A DNA stretch of 64,000 nt from Arctopsyche grandis (lineage: Eukaryota > Arthropoda > Insecta > Trichoptera > Hydropsychidae). Position 1 is the stretch's first letter; the number at the start of each line of letters is the position of its first letter. The notes under the pieces were generated by a model. It did no database searches and had not been told where the DNA came from. It saw nothing but the letters and a program-made list of their open reading frames with translations. The position numbers were made by a program, and so were the translations under genes. The DNA lies in assembly GCF_051622035.1 (NCBI RefSeq), contig NC_135366.1:6665001-6729000 (forward strand), in the 5' to 3' direction. Positions 42,594 to 55,800 of the stretch are shown here, piece by piece.

Positions 42594-45070
42594 CGTTTTA
42601 ATACGTGTTCAAAGTTTAACAAAAGTTTTTCGTCAAAATTTATTGGATTTTATAACGTGTTTCTGATGATATTCGACTCGCTCTTTGATTTATTTGTCTT
42701 ATAAATTAGGATAAGGATTATTATATAGTTCACTTAATGCTTTCGTGATTTGATTTTGAACAAATAGTAATTGAAAAATCAATTCTTTACGCATATTAAT
42801 GTATTTTGACCGAATAAATTTACAATTAGTTTTCGTTCCGATTAAGAAAGTTATATTTTTGAATAATATATAGATTATTTAAATTGTCACGATGATGAAT
42901 TCAATAGAATACATATATATATATATAAAGTTTTATAATAAATATTGAATTATTATATTATATTTATGGCGAGTTCAATGATTTACATAATATAATAGTA
43001 AAAGAAAAATCAATATCCTTCGTTCTCAAAATATGTTCTAATGTTAACAATCACTCACAGTTTATGCATTATAATTCTATATAAATAGACGTATATAATA
43101 ATATAGTACCAAATGTAATCTTGCCGTTTGTATTTCACACACGATTTGATAGTTTGAAAAACATCATCGCTTATATTTTTACACCGAACACATTTTTCAT
43201 TGTACATTTATTGATTATGGACCAACAAAGCATAACATGTATATGTAAATATGTTTGTATTTTGTAAATGTTTGTTAATTTGTGTAATAATACTACGCGT
43301 CTGTTTAGTGCCATTTCCCCATATAATAGTAGACGGATAATCTATTTACACACATCACTCATTTCAATCGAAGAACTGTCTTGTTATGAAATACACCGAT
43401 TCCGTATATTATATATGTATATCTTCAGCCCTGTGCGATTTGGCCCTTCAAGTCGGTTGAATATTGCGTTTGGTACTTTGTAGTTAAAATTTAGCATATA
43501 AATCTAATTTGTAATCGTTCGATGTTTTTTTATCTAGTTGAATCCAAAATTAATTAAATAAAAATAATTAAAAAAAAAAACAGACCAATATGAAAGCGGG
43601 TAATGTGCATAATCAAAAAGTACAAAACAAGAAGCTTAGTGATATATTATATAAATATATATTATATATTGAACGTTTTATTGATTTATCGTGTCGAGTG
43701 GATTTATTATTACATATGTAGTCAAATGATTGAAAATTTGTATCAAAGTACTAGACGCTAGAGTCGACGAGCCTTTCCAGTTCGGAATTGTGATTCAAAT
43801 TCGTTCAAAAGTAGCATCGCTGGTTCGTTTCTAACAATTTCAAATGCACGCACATCATTGCCGAGATGTCTTTATTTTGTCTTATTGATAAACGGAATTG
43901 TCGCTTGTGAACGTGTGAACATTTTATTTAGTACTATCTGGGACGGGGAATGTAATGCAACGATTCCTGACACTGTTGTCTTTAGACTGACATCTATCTA
44001 CATATATATATACAAGTATAAATGTTCATTTTCATTTCCATATCCTGGAAATTGTATTTAATATACATATATGTAGTTGTATAACCCTTTGAGTGGTGAC
44101 GTCTTTTCTGTTGAAAGTCCGCCACGCTGAAAATTTCGCCAATATTTCCAACTAGAGTTATTTAGAAATCCAATAGAAAGCAGGTATACAAATTGTAGCT
44201 AATCCAAAAAAACCCCAGATGTATACCGTCGAGGATTTCGAGTTTTGTAAAGGTGCGTTTAGACTCTCTAATATATCTTGCAACAATATAATAAATGTAT
44301 TTTTCTAAAACTAGTTCCATCTTCTTCATTGTTGTTAAAATATAATGCTCATAATCTTAAATGCCAAGCCACAATTTAATTTTTTCAGATTTCCGTCGAC
44401 AAATTCTGCTATGATTATAAATTCAGAAATTCCCGTGTAAACTAGTCTTTATAAACATTGACACGGATTACACGATCCATGTGCAATGCATTTCTTTTCA
44501 ATGCTGCCTGGATAGGCTTAGCGGGTAGTATTCTTGTTTATTTTTTACTAACTTCTTACTTTCACTTACGATTTCTAGTCGGAAGAAATTTGGGTTCTTA
44601 TCTGATCGTTTTCAAACTTTGCCATTTTTATATACTCAAAAAACAACGCCCATCGGCGTATTTCAGGCTCATGGACTTGTTGGCAAAACGCCGATCGGCG
44701 TTGGTCAGCTTTCAAAGGGATACACAACTTATATAATTTGGCCTTAAAGTCATTTAAGGCCAAATCGTAAAATTTGGTCTTGACTTAAAATAGTAAATCA
44801 ACAGTTTTTTTTATATATGTATCGATAGATTGCAATTATATAATGGTTCATTGGATGCATTATCCCGTCCTAGATTATTGTAGATCTGCTGTTATATCCG
44901 GAAAAGGTCTACCGTGATATACCGGATTTGATGCCTGATAGGAAAGATCCGATGAATGGATTTTTATGTCATTCTATTGCTTGAGTTTATTTTGTAGAAC
45001 ATATCTGTGATGAGACGAGGTGACCCCAACATCCGGATATAACAGCTGGCGTTCTTGAATGTATAGTTTT
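42594..45070. other. AT-rich intergenic DNA with scattered repeat fragments
   Basis: No gene is recognised. ACCCTTTGAGTGGTGACG near 44087 resembles a piggyBac-like left end but lacks TTAA and a partner end. AACGCCGATCGGCGTT near 44691 is a 16-bp palindrome, with a partner word CCCATCGGCGT near 44649. The word TTGGGTTCTTATCTGATCGT followed by TTTCAAACTTTGCCATTTTT near 44588 is repeated near 53325, indicating a dispersed repeat. Confidence 0.4.
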
Positions 45071-45076
45071 AAGTTT

Positions 45077-45372
45077 AAGGGCGACAACACACTGAGTGGT
45101 ACGTGTTATTTTTGCACTCCTAGCCCATATACATGGTACAAAGTCCCAAAAATCACCCCCTGCAATGTTTTCGGTGATATTTTATCGTTGCTTGACAGTG
45201 ATCGATAACGGTGAATCCCATATTTGAGGAGAATGCCGGAGAAACTTGTCTGATCTTGTATGCATACACGTGCGAGCTCCCAAACATGCGCTCTGCACGT
45301 GCAACTACACCCGGATTCGGTTTGGAACGAAACGGTCACGCGACGTTCCGTACTACTCAGTGTGTTTTCGAG
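45077..45372. mobile_element. third copy of the GGGCGANAACACAC MITE family
   Basis: It starts AAGGGCGACAACACACTGAG TGGTACG and ends CGTACTACTCAGTGTG followed by TTTTCG. The ends are reverse complements. The internal CAATGTTTTCGGTGATATTT and CTTGACAGTGATCGATAACG are shared with the 39575-40125 copies. Confidence 0.72.
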
Positions 45373-46092
45373 CGTATTGTGTTCGTAACTTGCTTGCAAT
45401 ATTCAATGATTGATTACACGTGTAAAAGAAAATATATAATTAAATCGTAAGTAATATTAAAACTTCCTTCCCATTTTGCCTTATAAATATTGACAAAGAT
45501 AAATAATTTAGTAATACATGTTTATATATACGGTGTGTATATTAAATGTGTGACACGGACAACGTTCTTGTTTTGTAAAACGAACAAGCCAAATAAATAT
45601 GAAAGGAATTTTAAAATATAAATTATATAATTATTTTATATATATACTCCATTCAGATTGTTATTGTGAAATTAGCGGAGAGTTTTTGACCCTGTTTGTA
45701 TCAATTCTGCGAAACACTACTTTTCTTAGCTTTGTGCAAATATAAATTTCTATACTAAGTATTGTATAAGTATACATATTATATTTTGTTCTTTTTGTGT
45801 ATTACGTGCATGTATTTTTGATGGTTATTATTATTACGTATTATTATTATGGAAATCTTTATCGTGTATGGGTTGTTGTATGATACAAATAAAAAAAAAG
45901 CGACTTGCATTAAAGTGGTCTGAAAATATGTGCCTCATGTTACCAAATTTTAACTATTTTTTTGTCACAATATATATATATGTATATATATAATAATATG
46001 TTCAGTATATAAATACAACCACTTTGTATAGATCTTTGTATCGTCGAGCGTTGAGCTGACGCGAAGAATCCATCATTGACGAGGGTAGACTA

Positions 46093-46302
46093 CAGTGGCG
46101 GCTCGTGATAATTCATAGAAGGGGGGGGCTGTAGAGATTAATCGGTTTGTTAAGAAGCTCGGTGATCAAATGCAGACAAAAATAGCATGAATATCTACTA
46201 TACTGGTAGGTCTGCAGCCCATATGGACGGCAAAAATAGCATGCATTTGTACTATACTGGGAGGGCTGCAGCCCCACAGCCCATATAGACGAGCCGCCAC
46301 TG
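46093..46302. mobile_element. hAT-type MITE (ends CAGTGGCGGCTCGT), 210 bp, perfect 8-bp duplication
   Basis: It starts CAGTGGCGGCTCGTG and ends ACGAGCCGCCACTG, perfect 14-bp inverted ends. GTAGACTA occurs at 46085-46092 and again at 46303-46310, a perfect 8-bp target duplication. This is diagnostic for hAT. An internal word, AAAAATAGCATG, occurs twice (near 46179 and 46230). Confidence 0.92.
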
Positions 46303-46310
46303 GTAGACTA

Positions 46311-47430
46311 TCGTATATATATATTTGATGTGGCGGGTGTGATGAGTCTTCTGAACGCAAATCAAAGATGTTTGGATCTATCTGCATAACTGGAAAGACC
46401 GCAACGGTGAAGATTTTTGCCGTCTTTCCTATTGTGCAGTGCATTTTGAAATCTTGATGTGTGTTTTCATTTTCTATGTCGTAGCCGCAATATTACAATA
46501 TTGAATATATATACATATATATGTATGTATATATATATTATTAATTTTTTATCACGTAGAAAAGGAAACCTTAAAATATATTTAGTTGTACTGTTAGATT
46601 CTAAACAGATGATAATATAAACTTTATTAGATTGTAAGATGGTTTATTTAATTTGTGTTGATATAATTATACCAAAAGCTTCATATACGGTCCCGCAAAG
46701 CTGATCACAGAGTAATAGATTTTAAAGTGTTGCCATTTTGTTTATTAATTCACGTTTAATCAAATAAATATTACTGTACATTGTTGATAATTTATGTAAT
46801 GTAATGATAATTAAAACGAGTAGATCTATTTTCATTCCTTCGTATTGTTTGTTTTTAGTAATTTGCGTGTTTTTTCTTTAGTTTCCACACTCAATTATTT
46901 GAACATCAGGGTTTTTATTATTATTATTGTATTATATTATTGTAATAAATATGTTATTTTAACTTTCTCATAAGTTGTAACCAGAGCAAATATGTATTTT
47001 GTTTTTTTTTTTTATTACAAATCTGCTTGTATTGTTTGTATAAATATTGTTAATGTATAAAAAATTCTCACTGTTGAAATATTAAAAATGATAGTTACAC
47101 CGATTTAGATCATTACTGCATTTATATACATAAATATAAACACATTTTTGCACTGTTTACAATTTTTAGTACAAAAACTTGTTTTTCGATCGTATTTCAT
47201 TTATTGTTGAGATTAGTACCAAAGACGACATATGAAATAAATGTAGCCTCATTTATAATGTTATCACAAGGTTTGCGGAGACTGTTTTGTAGCAAGATTT
47301 ATTTTTTGATTGAAATAAATGTTTTTTTAAGAATTTATGACTTATTTTACTGTTCATTTTCATCTTACCTACGTACACATACGTCTCGGAATGAAACTTC
47401 ATACAATTGCAATAATTCAGCAAACATAAC
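46311..47430. other. AT-rich intergenic DNA
   Basis: Microsatellite-like TATATATA/CATATATATG runs occur near 46505. I see no gene or bounded element. Confidence 0.4.
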
Positions 47431-47599
47431 TCGAATGTGACCAACCCATGACTTTATCTATGTATTTGAGGAATATAAGAAAGTTACAAAACAAAATTCT
47501 ATATTGAAACGTACAAACACATCCACACATACCGGCAGCATTATGAAATACTAATAGCTATGACAGCATTTTCGATACAAATTGAGCGCAAATGTATGG

Positions 47600-48400
47600 A
47601 AACTTGCACAAGACAAAAGTCCTACTTCCGGTTGTTGGATTTTGTTCAATTTTTTTTTATTACTTAAAATCACTATCAGTATTATACACAATAAATATCA
47701 AAAAGATTAAAATAATTTAAAAGGTCAAAATAAAATAATGAAATATTGTTTTAAAAAAAAATACTACTTCCGGTTTACGTATTCAGACCAAAACCTTATC
47801 AGCTCTATGTTGGTACATAAAGAATACAAATATAAATTTTCAGATTGATACGTTCAGGAATGTAGAAAGAATCGACACAACATTTTTTACTTTTCTAAGA
47901 GGAAAAAATCCCACTTCCAGGTTATTAAATTTAGTGATTTTTTTTTTATTTTCATCACATTGATACAAGAATTATACAAGAATTTTTTCGTGAAGAGCAC
48001 ACATGTTTAAGGAGTCGAAAAAAATAGTGGAAGAAAAATCGAACAAGAGTAAACTGCCACTTCCCGTTGACGGATGTTTACCAAATTTTATACATATCTT
48101 GGTAATAAGCTAAAACTTCTAGATATGAAACTTCAGTTTAATAAACCAAAAGGTTTCAGAGAAAAACATAAAAAACCTCGATTATCTAGAGTAAAAGTAC
48201 TACTTCCGGTTCAGGTAAAAATATACAAAAAATATTAGGGTGTAAAATTTATAATTTCTATTACAGGTAAAAAAAATTCAGTCTGATTCGGTTAGCGGTT
48301 TGGGAGATAATTGGATTCAAAAACTTAAAACATAGAGAGGACACCTATAAGGGGAGGTACCATTTCCGGTCAACTTAAAAATTTGAAAAAAAAATTTGTT
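47600..48400. repeat. degenerate tandem array, period near 145 bp, with conserved ACTTCCGGT core
   Basis: The core appears as CTACTTCCGGTTG (47622), CTACTTCCGGTTT (47764), CCACTTCCAGGTT (47911), CCACTTCCCGTTG (48057), CTACTTCCGGTTC (48200) and CCATTTCCGGTCA (about 48360). Spacings are about 142, 147, 146, 143 and 159 bp. Between cores the sequence is AT-rich and strongly diverged, with recurring words such as CAGTCTGATTCGGTTAGCGG and CAGATTGATACGTTCAGG. The array lies between the convergent PPM1D-like and BICDR genes, nearer the BICDR end. Confidence 0.75.
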
Positions 48401-48659
48401 GTATCGATAAGAATTTCAATAACCGATACTAAGTTTCACTTTGATAGGACTAACGGTGTTCAAAAAATCCCCAAAATACAACCAAACACACATTTTTTCT
48501 AGAATGATCAGTGATCGATTCAGAGTTCGAATTAGTCAAAATTTCAAGTTGGAATTTTCGCATGATAACAAAACTTCATCTATTGTTACTACTTGCATAG
48601 ATAAAGTAAAAATTCTATATAGAAAGACGGCAAAAAATTTGAATGAATAAAACAATGGA

Positions 48660-49845
48660 ATTATTTTCATGATTTATTATAATACATTTAAATTAGATTT
48701 TTACAATTTTCAAACGTAAACATTAAAAGCGCAAGAGTTATGTTCATTTAAAAAAAAAGGTATACATAAATTCAATACATATCATATATTTAATATAATA
48801 ATATTTTATTTAAACACATCAATTTGGGCTAAAAGTAAAATGCAAATTTAAAATTCAATTCTAGTATACATAAAAAAAAAAATGAAAAAAGCATTTTAAA
48901 TGAATTTTAGCCGATATTTGAGATCACGTTATACATACATACGATATGGTGAATGTGAATAAAATTTATTTACTTGATGTTTTTGTTGCGATTTCTCTTG
49001 AACTTATGGCTGATTGGTTTTAAAATTTACATTAAATACTCTCAGTATGAATTTGACAATCATAAAATATATTTTAATTTTTAACTACTATAAATATTCT
49101 CTTTATTTTAAATGTAGGACGGTGTCAAATATTATATAATAAAATTATCAAGCATAAAATATAATTATTCTATTAACAATTTCATCTAAAATTATATTGC
49201 ATTCCTCTCAGAACCAGTCTGCAAAGAGGATATTTAATTTTTTTTATATATATGTATATATATTTATTAATTAAAATAAAAGGAATACATATACATAGGT
49301 ACACAAATAATTATTCTCTTTTTTTTAAGTACACAAACTTTGGTGGCAGTTAGTAATTATTTTATAAAATTTCACACGCAAATATAATTGTTATTTTAAA
49401 ATGATCACATATGAGCTTAGAGCGGCTTAAAATAAATTTCATTTGAACGTCAAATAAAATTCACATTTATAACAATAGACATTAAAATGATATGAAAAGT
49501 TGCCACATTTTAAACTTTGGTTAGTAGTTTTCGTTATAAATTAATACGTATTACTGTTTTCATTTTATTTAGATTAGAATAATAATCTCTTCGTATGTTA
49601 AGATTCGATGACAATACATGTATGTTAATGCAATTATACATACTGTGGATAAAATAATAATTAACCATTACAATATTATACGTATAAAAAGTATAAATAT
49701 TCATATGAGTGGTATAATATATGCAAATTGTTAAAAACACATTGGTAAAATTGTCTATATTTGTATATGTTCATATAAATTATAAACTGAAAATTGGTTT
49801 TCACGGACCGGTTGCAATTTCAGCATTGCACTATTTCCTGAAGTG
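48660..49845 (-). other. probable 3' UTR / downstream region of the BICDR gene
   Basis: AT-rich sequence beyond the BICDR stop codon in the direction of transcription (leftward). Several TTTATT words on the + strand (AATAAA on the minus strand) could serve as polyadenylation signals. No other feature is recognised. Confidence 0.4.
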
Positions 49846-52800
49846 TCATCGCTGGAAGAATCCCAGTATTTTACTGGTGCGTGTGGGTTCCGAGCGGCTC
49901 GAATCTTCTACTTTCCTCTTCCTCTCCTGAGAAGACAGTTTGGTCTTCATCTGCTCTTCGATCAATTCTTGCATATCCATCTGTATAAACATCATCAAAT
50001 CGTTTCAATGAATTGCTCCACACACACTATAATACTTAATAATCTAAAAATCCAAACATTACTAACCTGCCACTGGTCGAGTTGTTGGCACAATTCAACC
50101 TTTTGCCTAACGGCTTCTAAGAGTTGACTTCCAGCTTGGACTAATTCTACCCTCAACCTAGCCAAATCAGCCTCGGCTCTAATCCTCCTAGTTTGAGCAG
50201 CATCTCTAGCTTCCCTCGCTTCGGCTACAGCTGAATCTCTAGCTAGTCCTCCTCCGGCAGCATCGGCTCTAGCGCTCACCAACTCCTCTCGAGCACCTCC
50301 CAGTTCCACTTCGCACACAGTCAACTGAAATCATTCATATAAAAATTAAGCCACTGTTTATTCTCACAAGAGCATCTCGAATACTTTTAAAAGCATCGAC
50401 CCCGTTGGGGAACAAAGATGTTGCGTATTTCACACGAGAGCGACTTCTTCTACTCGCAACAAGAGCGAATACATCAGTTTTTGCACGCATTTCCTTGTTA
50501 TTTAATTTATTAATTAGGGTCGGCTAATTCATTGACATCGGACTACAGCTAACTGCATCCGCTCATTCTTTCAATTCACCGAATAAAAAAGCCTTATGCA
50601 GACAATGGAAGGGCAATTAAAACTGCAGCAGGTCAGGTGTGATTGAGAGAAACCGCATGCATTCAATTTTCAATCTTATAACCCATAAAAACTGTAAAAC
50701 GGAAGTCTCAAAGTAATAAAGACATAATTTCTTTTTAAATACGCTTTTGATTAAATAATATATATTTTAAGAAGATTTCTAGATTGGACAAATTTTATAA
50801 TAAGAATTTAGTGGCCATCTATTGATAAATTTTTTAAGCTATTTTTAATCAAAGATTATAACCATTTCAGTTGATAATTAATTCATGTCAATAATTATTA
50901 GAGACATCTATGTTTTTTTTATAAAAACACTAAAATTAATTACAATATGAATTTTTCAGTACAAATTTTTTCTACGAAAAATATATACATATACATTGAA
51001 ATAAAATCAAATAATTTAACGTGTTTTGAAATCATCACGCAAAAATCCCGATCAATGAATCAATTTCCTCATTTTCCCTGATCTATTATAGTTCTACGAA
51101 ACACAATAGCATCAGCTTCAAGGTAAAAACGCATCAAAGGCTCGAGGTGAATAAGTAAATTGATCTATGTGCCATCGCTTTGGGACGTATCAAGGCTCCC
51201 CACAAAATTAATATTGTTTTAAACGCGAGGATTCGTTCTTTTGGAACAAATCCAAGGACTTTTGCTATCGTCTGAATAGCATTTTCGTGCTGAATTCAAA
51301 CATGGAACTATAATATAAACACGCAATACTACTTAATGCATTTCTTACAGAGCGAATCACAGCCTAAAGGTGAATTAATACATTACACAGTACATACACA
51401 TTTTTTACAGAGAATACACATTCATCAAACAAAAAACAAAAAAAATGTGTCACTCTAGGAATTTTTAATCAAACAAAGTGAACAGATATGTAAACGAAAA
51501 TGAGGGTGTTTTCCGAAGCATATTTCCCCCGATTGATAATATCGATTGAAGATTATTTATTACCCAGACATGGCAGTGTCAGGGTAGCGGCCATCGGCCA
51601 CTAATCTTCGACAAATACCCGACATTACACGCGATTATCGACTCGTATGTGTACTTTGAAAGCATGCGATCAATATTTTCATTTGTGCAATTGAATTTCC
51701 AGCGGTCCATTATGTAATTCTGTATCGTAATTATTACATACATGTCATCGTCGACCCTCCTAGTTAACAGGTGGCGTAACTGAAATATATTTATATCTCG
51801 GAGAAAACCTTTAACTTTCAAATGTGTAACTTTCAGAAGCCAAACTGAACAACTATGTATGTACATACATACACAACTGCTTGAAATAGAAAGTCAAGAA
51901 ACTAGAAGACTTATTATATTACATATATTAGACACATTTGCATTTAAATATATATTATTACTAGAGAGCGCAAGGCGATTGGGGCGCTTTGGCTAATGTC
52001 AACTGTTGGAACGTGTATTGTTATTTATCATTGCCCTAATGAGTATCCATCACTTATTTATTACTAGAGATCGGCGGTCGTGCTGCCGCCACAAAATAAC
52101 AATACACCTACATTGTCCAAGAAAGCAGGAGAGCAAAAAAAAGCATCAAATCATTACAAGCCAAAAATGAACTTTTGGATAAGAGTGGCATACTCTAGGG
52201 GAGTTACAGTCAGAATAAAATAATAAATAGATTAAAACAAATAAAGATAAATTCTGGTTAAGTATTGAAATGGCGAGTGCATTTTTACAGCTCTGAGAGA
52301 GGGCAAGTTTATATTTTATTGCACTTTCCACAACTTATCTCGTTGAATCTGGATTTAGTCGAGTTGCTAATTTCCTCTCAAAAACTTGTAACTGTCTTGA
52401 TGTTATCAATAGAGGTGATATTTATCTGTCGATGACAACATTGTAACTAGATATTAATATACTTGCTAGTTTGTATCACACTACATACAGCAAAATTTCA
52501 AATTATTACATATTTTGATTATAAAAAAGAGCATATTGTATAAATACTTAATTTGCCCGAAGAAAAATATCTTTAATCAACGTGACTAGTCAGTGATGAC
52601 GCTTGGATTTGATACTGATCATTAGAATGCTGCATAAGGTTCAGTGTACTCAAAAAAGCATGGAAAAGTATATGCTCAGCATAGCGAGGAGAGATAGAAA
52701 ACGATATACTTGGGTGAGAAGTATAACAAAGGTGGTTGATGTAATGGTGAAAGTAAAGATATTCAAATGGCAATGAGGGAGTCACGTGGCTAGAAGATCG

Positions 52801-55800
52801 GACGAAAGAAGTGCTCGAATAGTACCCGAGAGAACTCTGTATGATCAGTGTGACGAGGAGAGATAGAAAACGGAATACTTGAGTGAGAAGTATAACAAAA
52901 TTGGTTGAATTAATGCAAATAGATTGAAATGGCAATGAATATGGATGGATAGATGGACGAAAGAAGTGTTCGAATAGTGCCCAAGATAACGCTTTATGAT
53001 CAGCATAGCGAGGAGATATATAAAACGGAATACTTGGGTGAGAAGAATAACAAAGGTGGTTGATGGATTGGTGAAAGTAAAGAGATTGAAATGGCAATGG
53101 TTGAGTCACGTCGCTAGAAGAATGGACGAAAGAAGTGCTCGAATGGTACCCGAGAGAATGTAAAAGGGCGCAAGGAAGGCCATAGATGAAATATTAAACA
53201 CAAAAGGGGACCATAGGTCTAAACGGTTGAGAAATGCTGCACTTTAAGTATTCAAATTGAGTCAAGTCAATATATTTTTACTAACCTCTTCTTAGTTCAG
53301 AATCGATTTTGTCGTCTGACGAAGTTTGGGTTTTTATACGATCGTTTTCAAACTTTGCCATTTTTTTTCATTTGAAAGGAATTCCTAGCTCGTAATTATT
53401 GACATTCGTTAATTACATCAGTGCCCGTTTATATTAACTGTCATCATATAATAAAACCACATTTATTGAAGCTTTCCATCGAAATTGAACACACACTCGT
53501 ATTGAGAAGAACGAGTAGAAGAATTTTCACGACTGTTCAAACCATCGAGACTGAAATCTTGCGGGTAGAATCGGTGCATAATCAAAATCTGTGATTATTA
53601 TTTCTTATAAAATGATGTTATTACATAAAAATTCAACTCGCATACAAAATCCATTAATAAAATAGCCAGAATAAATTTATACATTTCGGAAATGAACGTT
53701 TAAATAAAAAAAAAAAAACGGCTTCAAGCAAGTTTACCCGCTAGTGAAAACAATTTAAGACGCATACGATACAATCATACAGATCGTGTACAATTTTTAC
53801 AGCTTCTATTTTTACTCTCCCGCAAATAGCACGAAAACGACGACGTTAAACTGGCGATCATCAACATTGACCATCGAAACAGAAATCACGTACACGTGTT
53901 TACAGAAATTCTGCTCTGAAACGTAAACATTTACGTGATCAGATTATACACAATATACATATGCATACTTAAAACGGATTATTTTTTTAATTTTCACACA
54001 TTTTTATTGTTTATTATTATAATGCGCTGTCGCATGCTAATGCGATTGTATGTAATCAGAAGCCGTACAGCGACGAATCTCGCTTTTCCACGCGAAACTT
54101 TAACGTATAATATACAAATAAATAAATAAAAAAATACTAATGGTTATTATTATTTATGTGAACGATAAAATTTTGCAAATTCGCTCGAATTCATTTGCTC
54201 CGTTGACTAACAATGACCTTTCTCTGATTATGTTTGCGCATTTATTATATTATTATATACATATTTGACGTTGGAAATGTACATGTTCGACTTTAAATTT
54301 GAATTTGCATAATCTAAATATATTTTCGAGCGGTTTTTTTTAATACTCTCTTTTACGTACGTGTTATTATTAGTCAATGTCCAGTTAGTTCCGTTTTTCG
54401 TACGACTTCCGCGCATTGAATAGGATGTAATCTGTCAGAGTTTACGGTAAATCTGCGGGTTAATTTTACGACTTCAAAAATGAGATCTTCTCGTTTTATA
54501 TCTCCATTGTTTTCCGTCTGATTCGATACAATTCGTGATATTAGCATTTTTATTGCGGTGAAACTTGGGGCACGTTTTTTAGATTACCGAAAAGTTGCAT
54601 CGAGACGAATTTTCCTGCAGATTAATTTTTCCAGTGTATAAACACAAACTTGAATTAAAAAAAAAAAACTATATGTATGTCGGAAATAATTGTGCAAATA
54701 TTTAGAGGTTGATTTTTATCTGGATAGTGATGAAGATTGAGATTGTTCAGTTCAAAAACACGATGTGCAATTTATTTTAAGAGCTCAACAAATGAGGAAA
54801 ACAACATTCTAATTGAATATATATTTTTGATACATTTTTAATATATATTATTTAAGGAAAATGCAATACTTTCACTGTCTACTTATAAAAGTTGAATTAC
54901 AAGTTCGTGCTTTAAACATTAGATAATAATTGAAATTCCTTTCATTCGTATTTAAAATTCTTCAACTCTTTACATAGTTTAAACTACATATTTATTTGAA
55001 ATAATAGCAATTAATTAAGGTAATGGTAGTTAATTAAGATACATCACCTCTCAAAATAAATAAATTTAATCTATCGGTAATAATTATTTTAATTGCTAGT
55101 AAAGATATTTTCTTAATAACAGGTATCCATCTAACACTTCCCATTCACTTTAAATTATAATTTTTTTTTTTTTATCAAAAGCCAATACAGAATCTTTTTC
55201 AATGTATCAAAGCCACTATAAATATACATTGATCTTTCGTGCAAATATTTTTATCCATAGCATTGAACTTATCTATCGGGCTATAGCTGGGTGTTGACCG
55301 TATTAGATAAGTACATATTTTTAAAATGCACTAGCTGGCGATGCCTGGCGTTGCTTGTGCGCATGAGAGTTTGTAAATAACAGTTACGGATTTACTTTGC
55401 TAGGAGCCCGAGTCATTAGAAAAAAACCTTTAAAAAGCCTCTCCCAGCTAGGGTTTGGCTGAATGAAGACGAAATCCATGCTTAATTCATTTTCGGAAAT
55501 GCGTACGTGCGCGTATATACGCCTCATACAGTGTAGTGCACTGGTGGAGTTATTGCATACCAGTAGAGAGGTTGTGGGTTTAAGTCCTAGCCAAATACAT
55601 TTCTGGCGAGATCTTGTGGTTATTAAAACACAGATCGACTGTCTCCTGTTAGAATTTTCCAATTTTTACAAACCTCCTTTATTCTAGCCTAATTGTTGTG
55701 ACGGATCCAATAAATCAGTACATTCCCCCTCAGTTTTTCGCGAATTCGAGCGATTAGCATCTCGAATCTGTTGAATCTTATAAAATGCTACCTACATAAT

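Noticed and set aside
44087-44110. Possible second piggyBac-like left end (ACCCTTTGAGTGG)
   Set aside because: No TTAA directly before it and no partner end found; similarity is only a few bases.
52573-53109. Minus-strand 178-codon open frame
   Set aside because: It is antisense to the triplicated LINE RT fragment, whose plus strand shows the recognised KWQW..HVARR motif.
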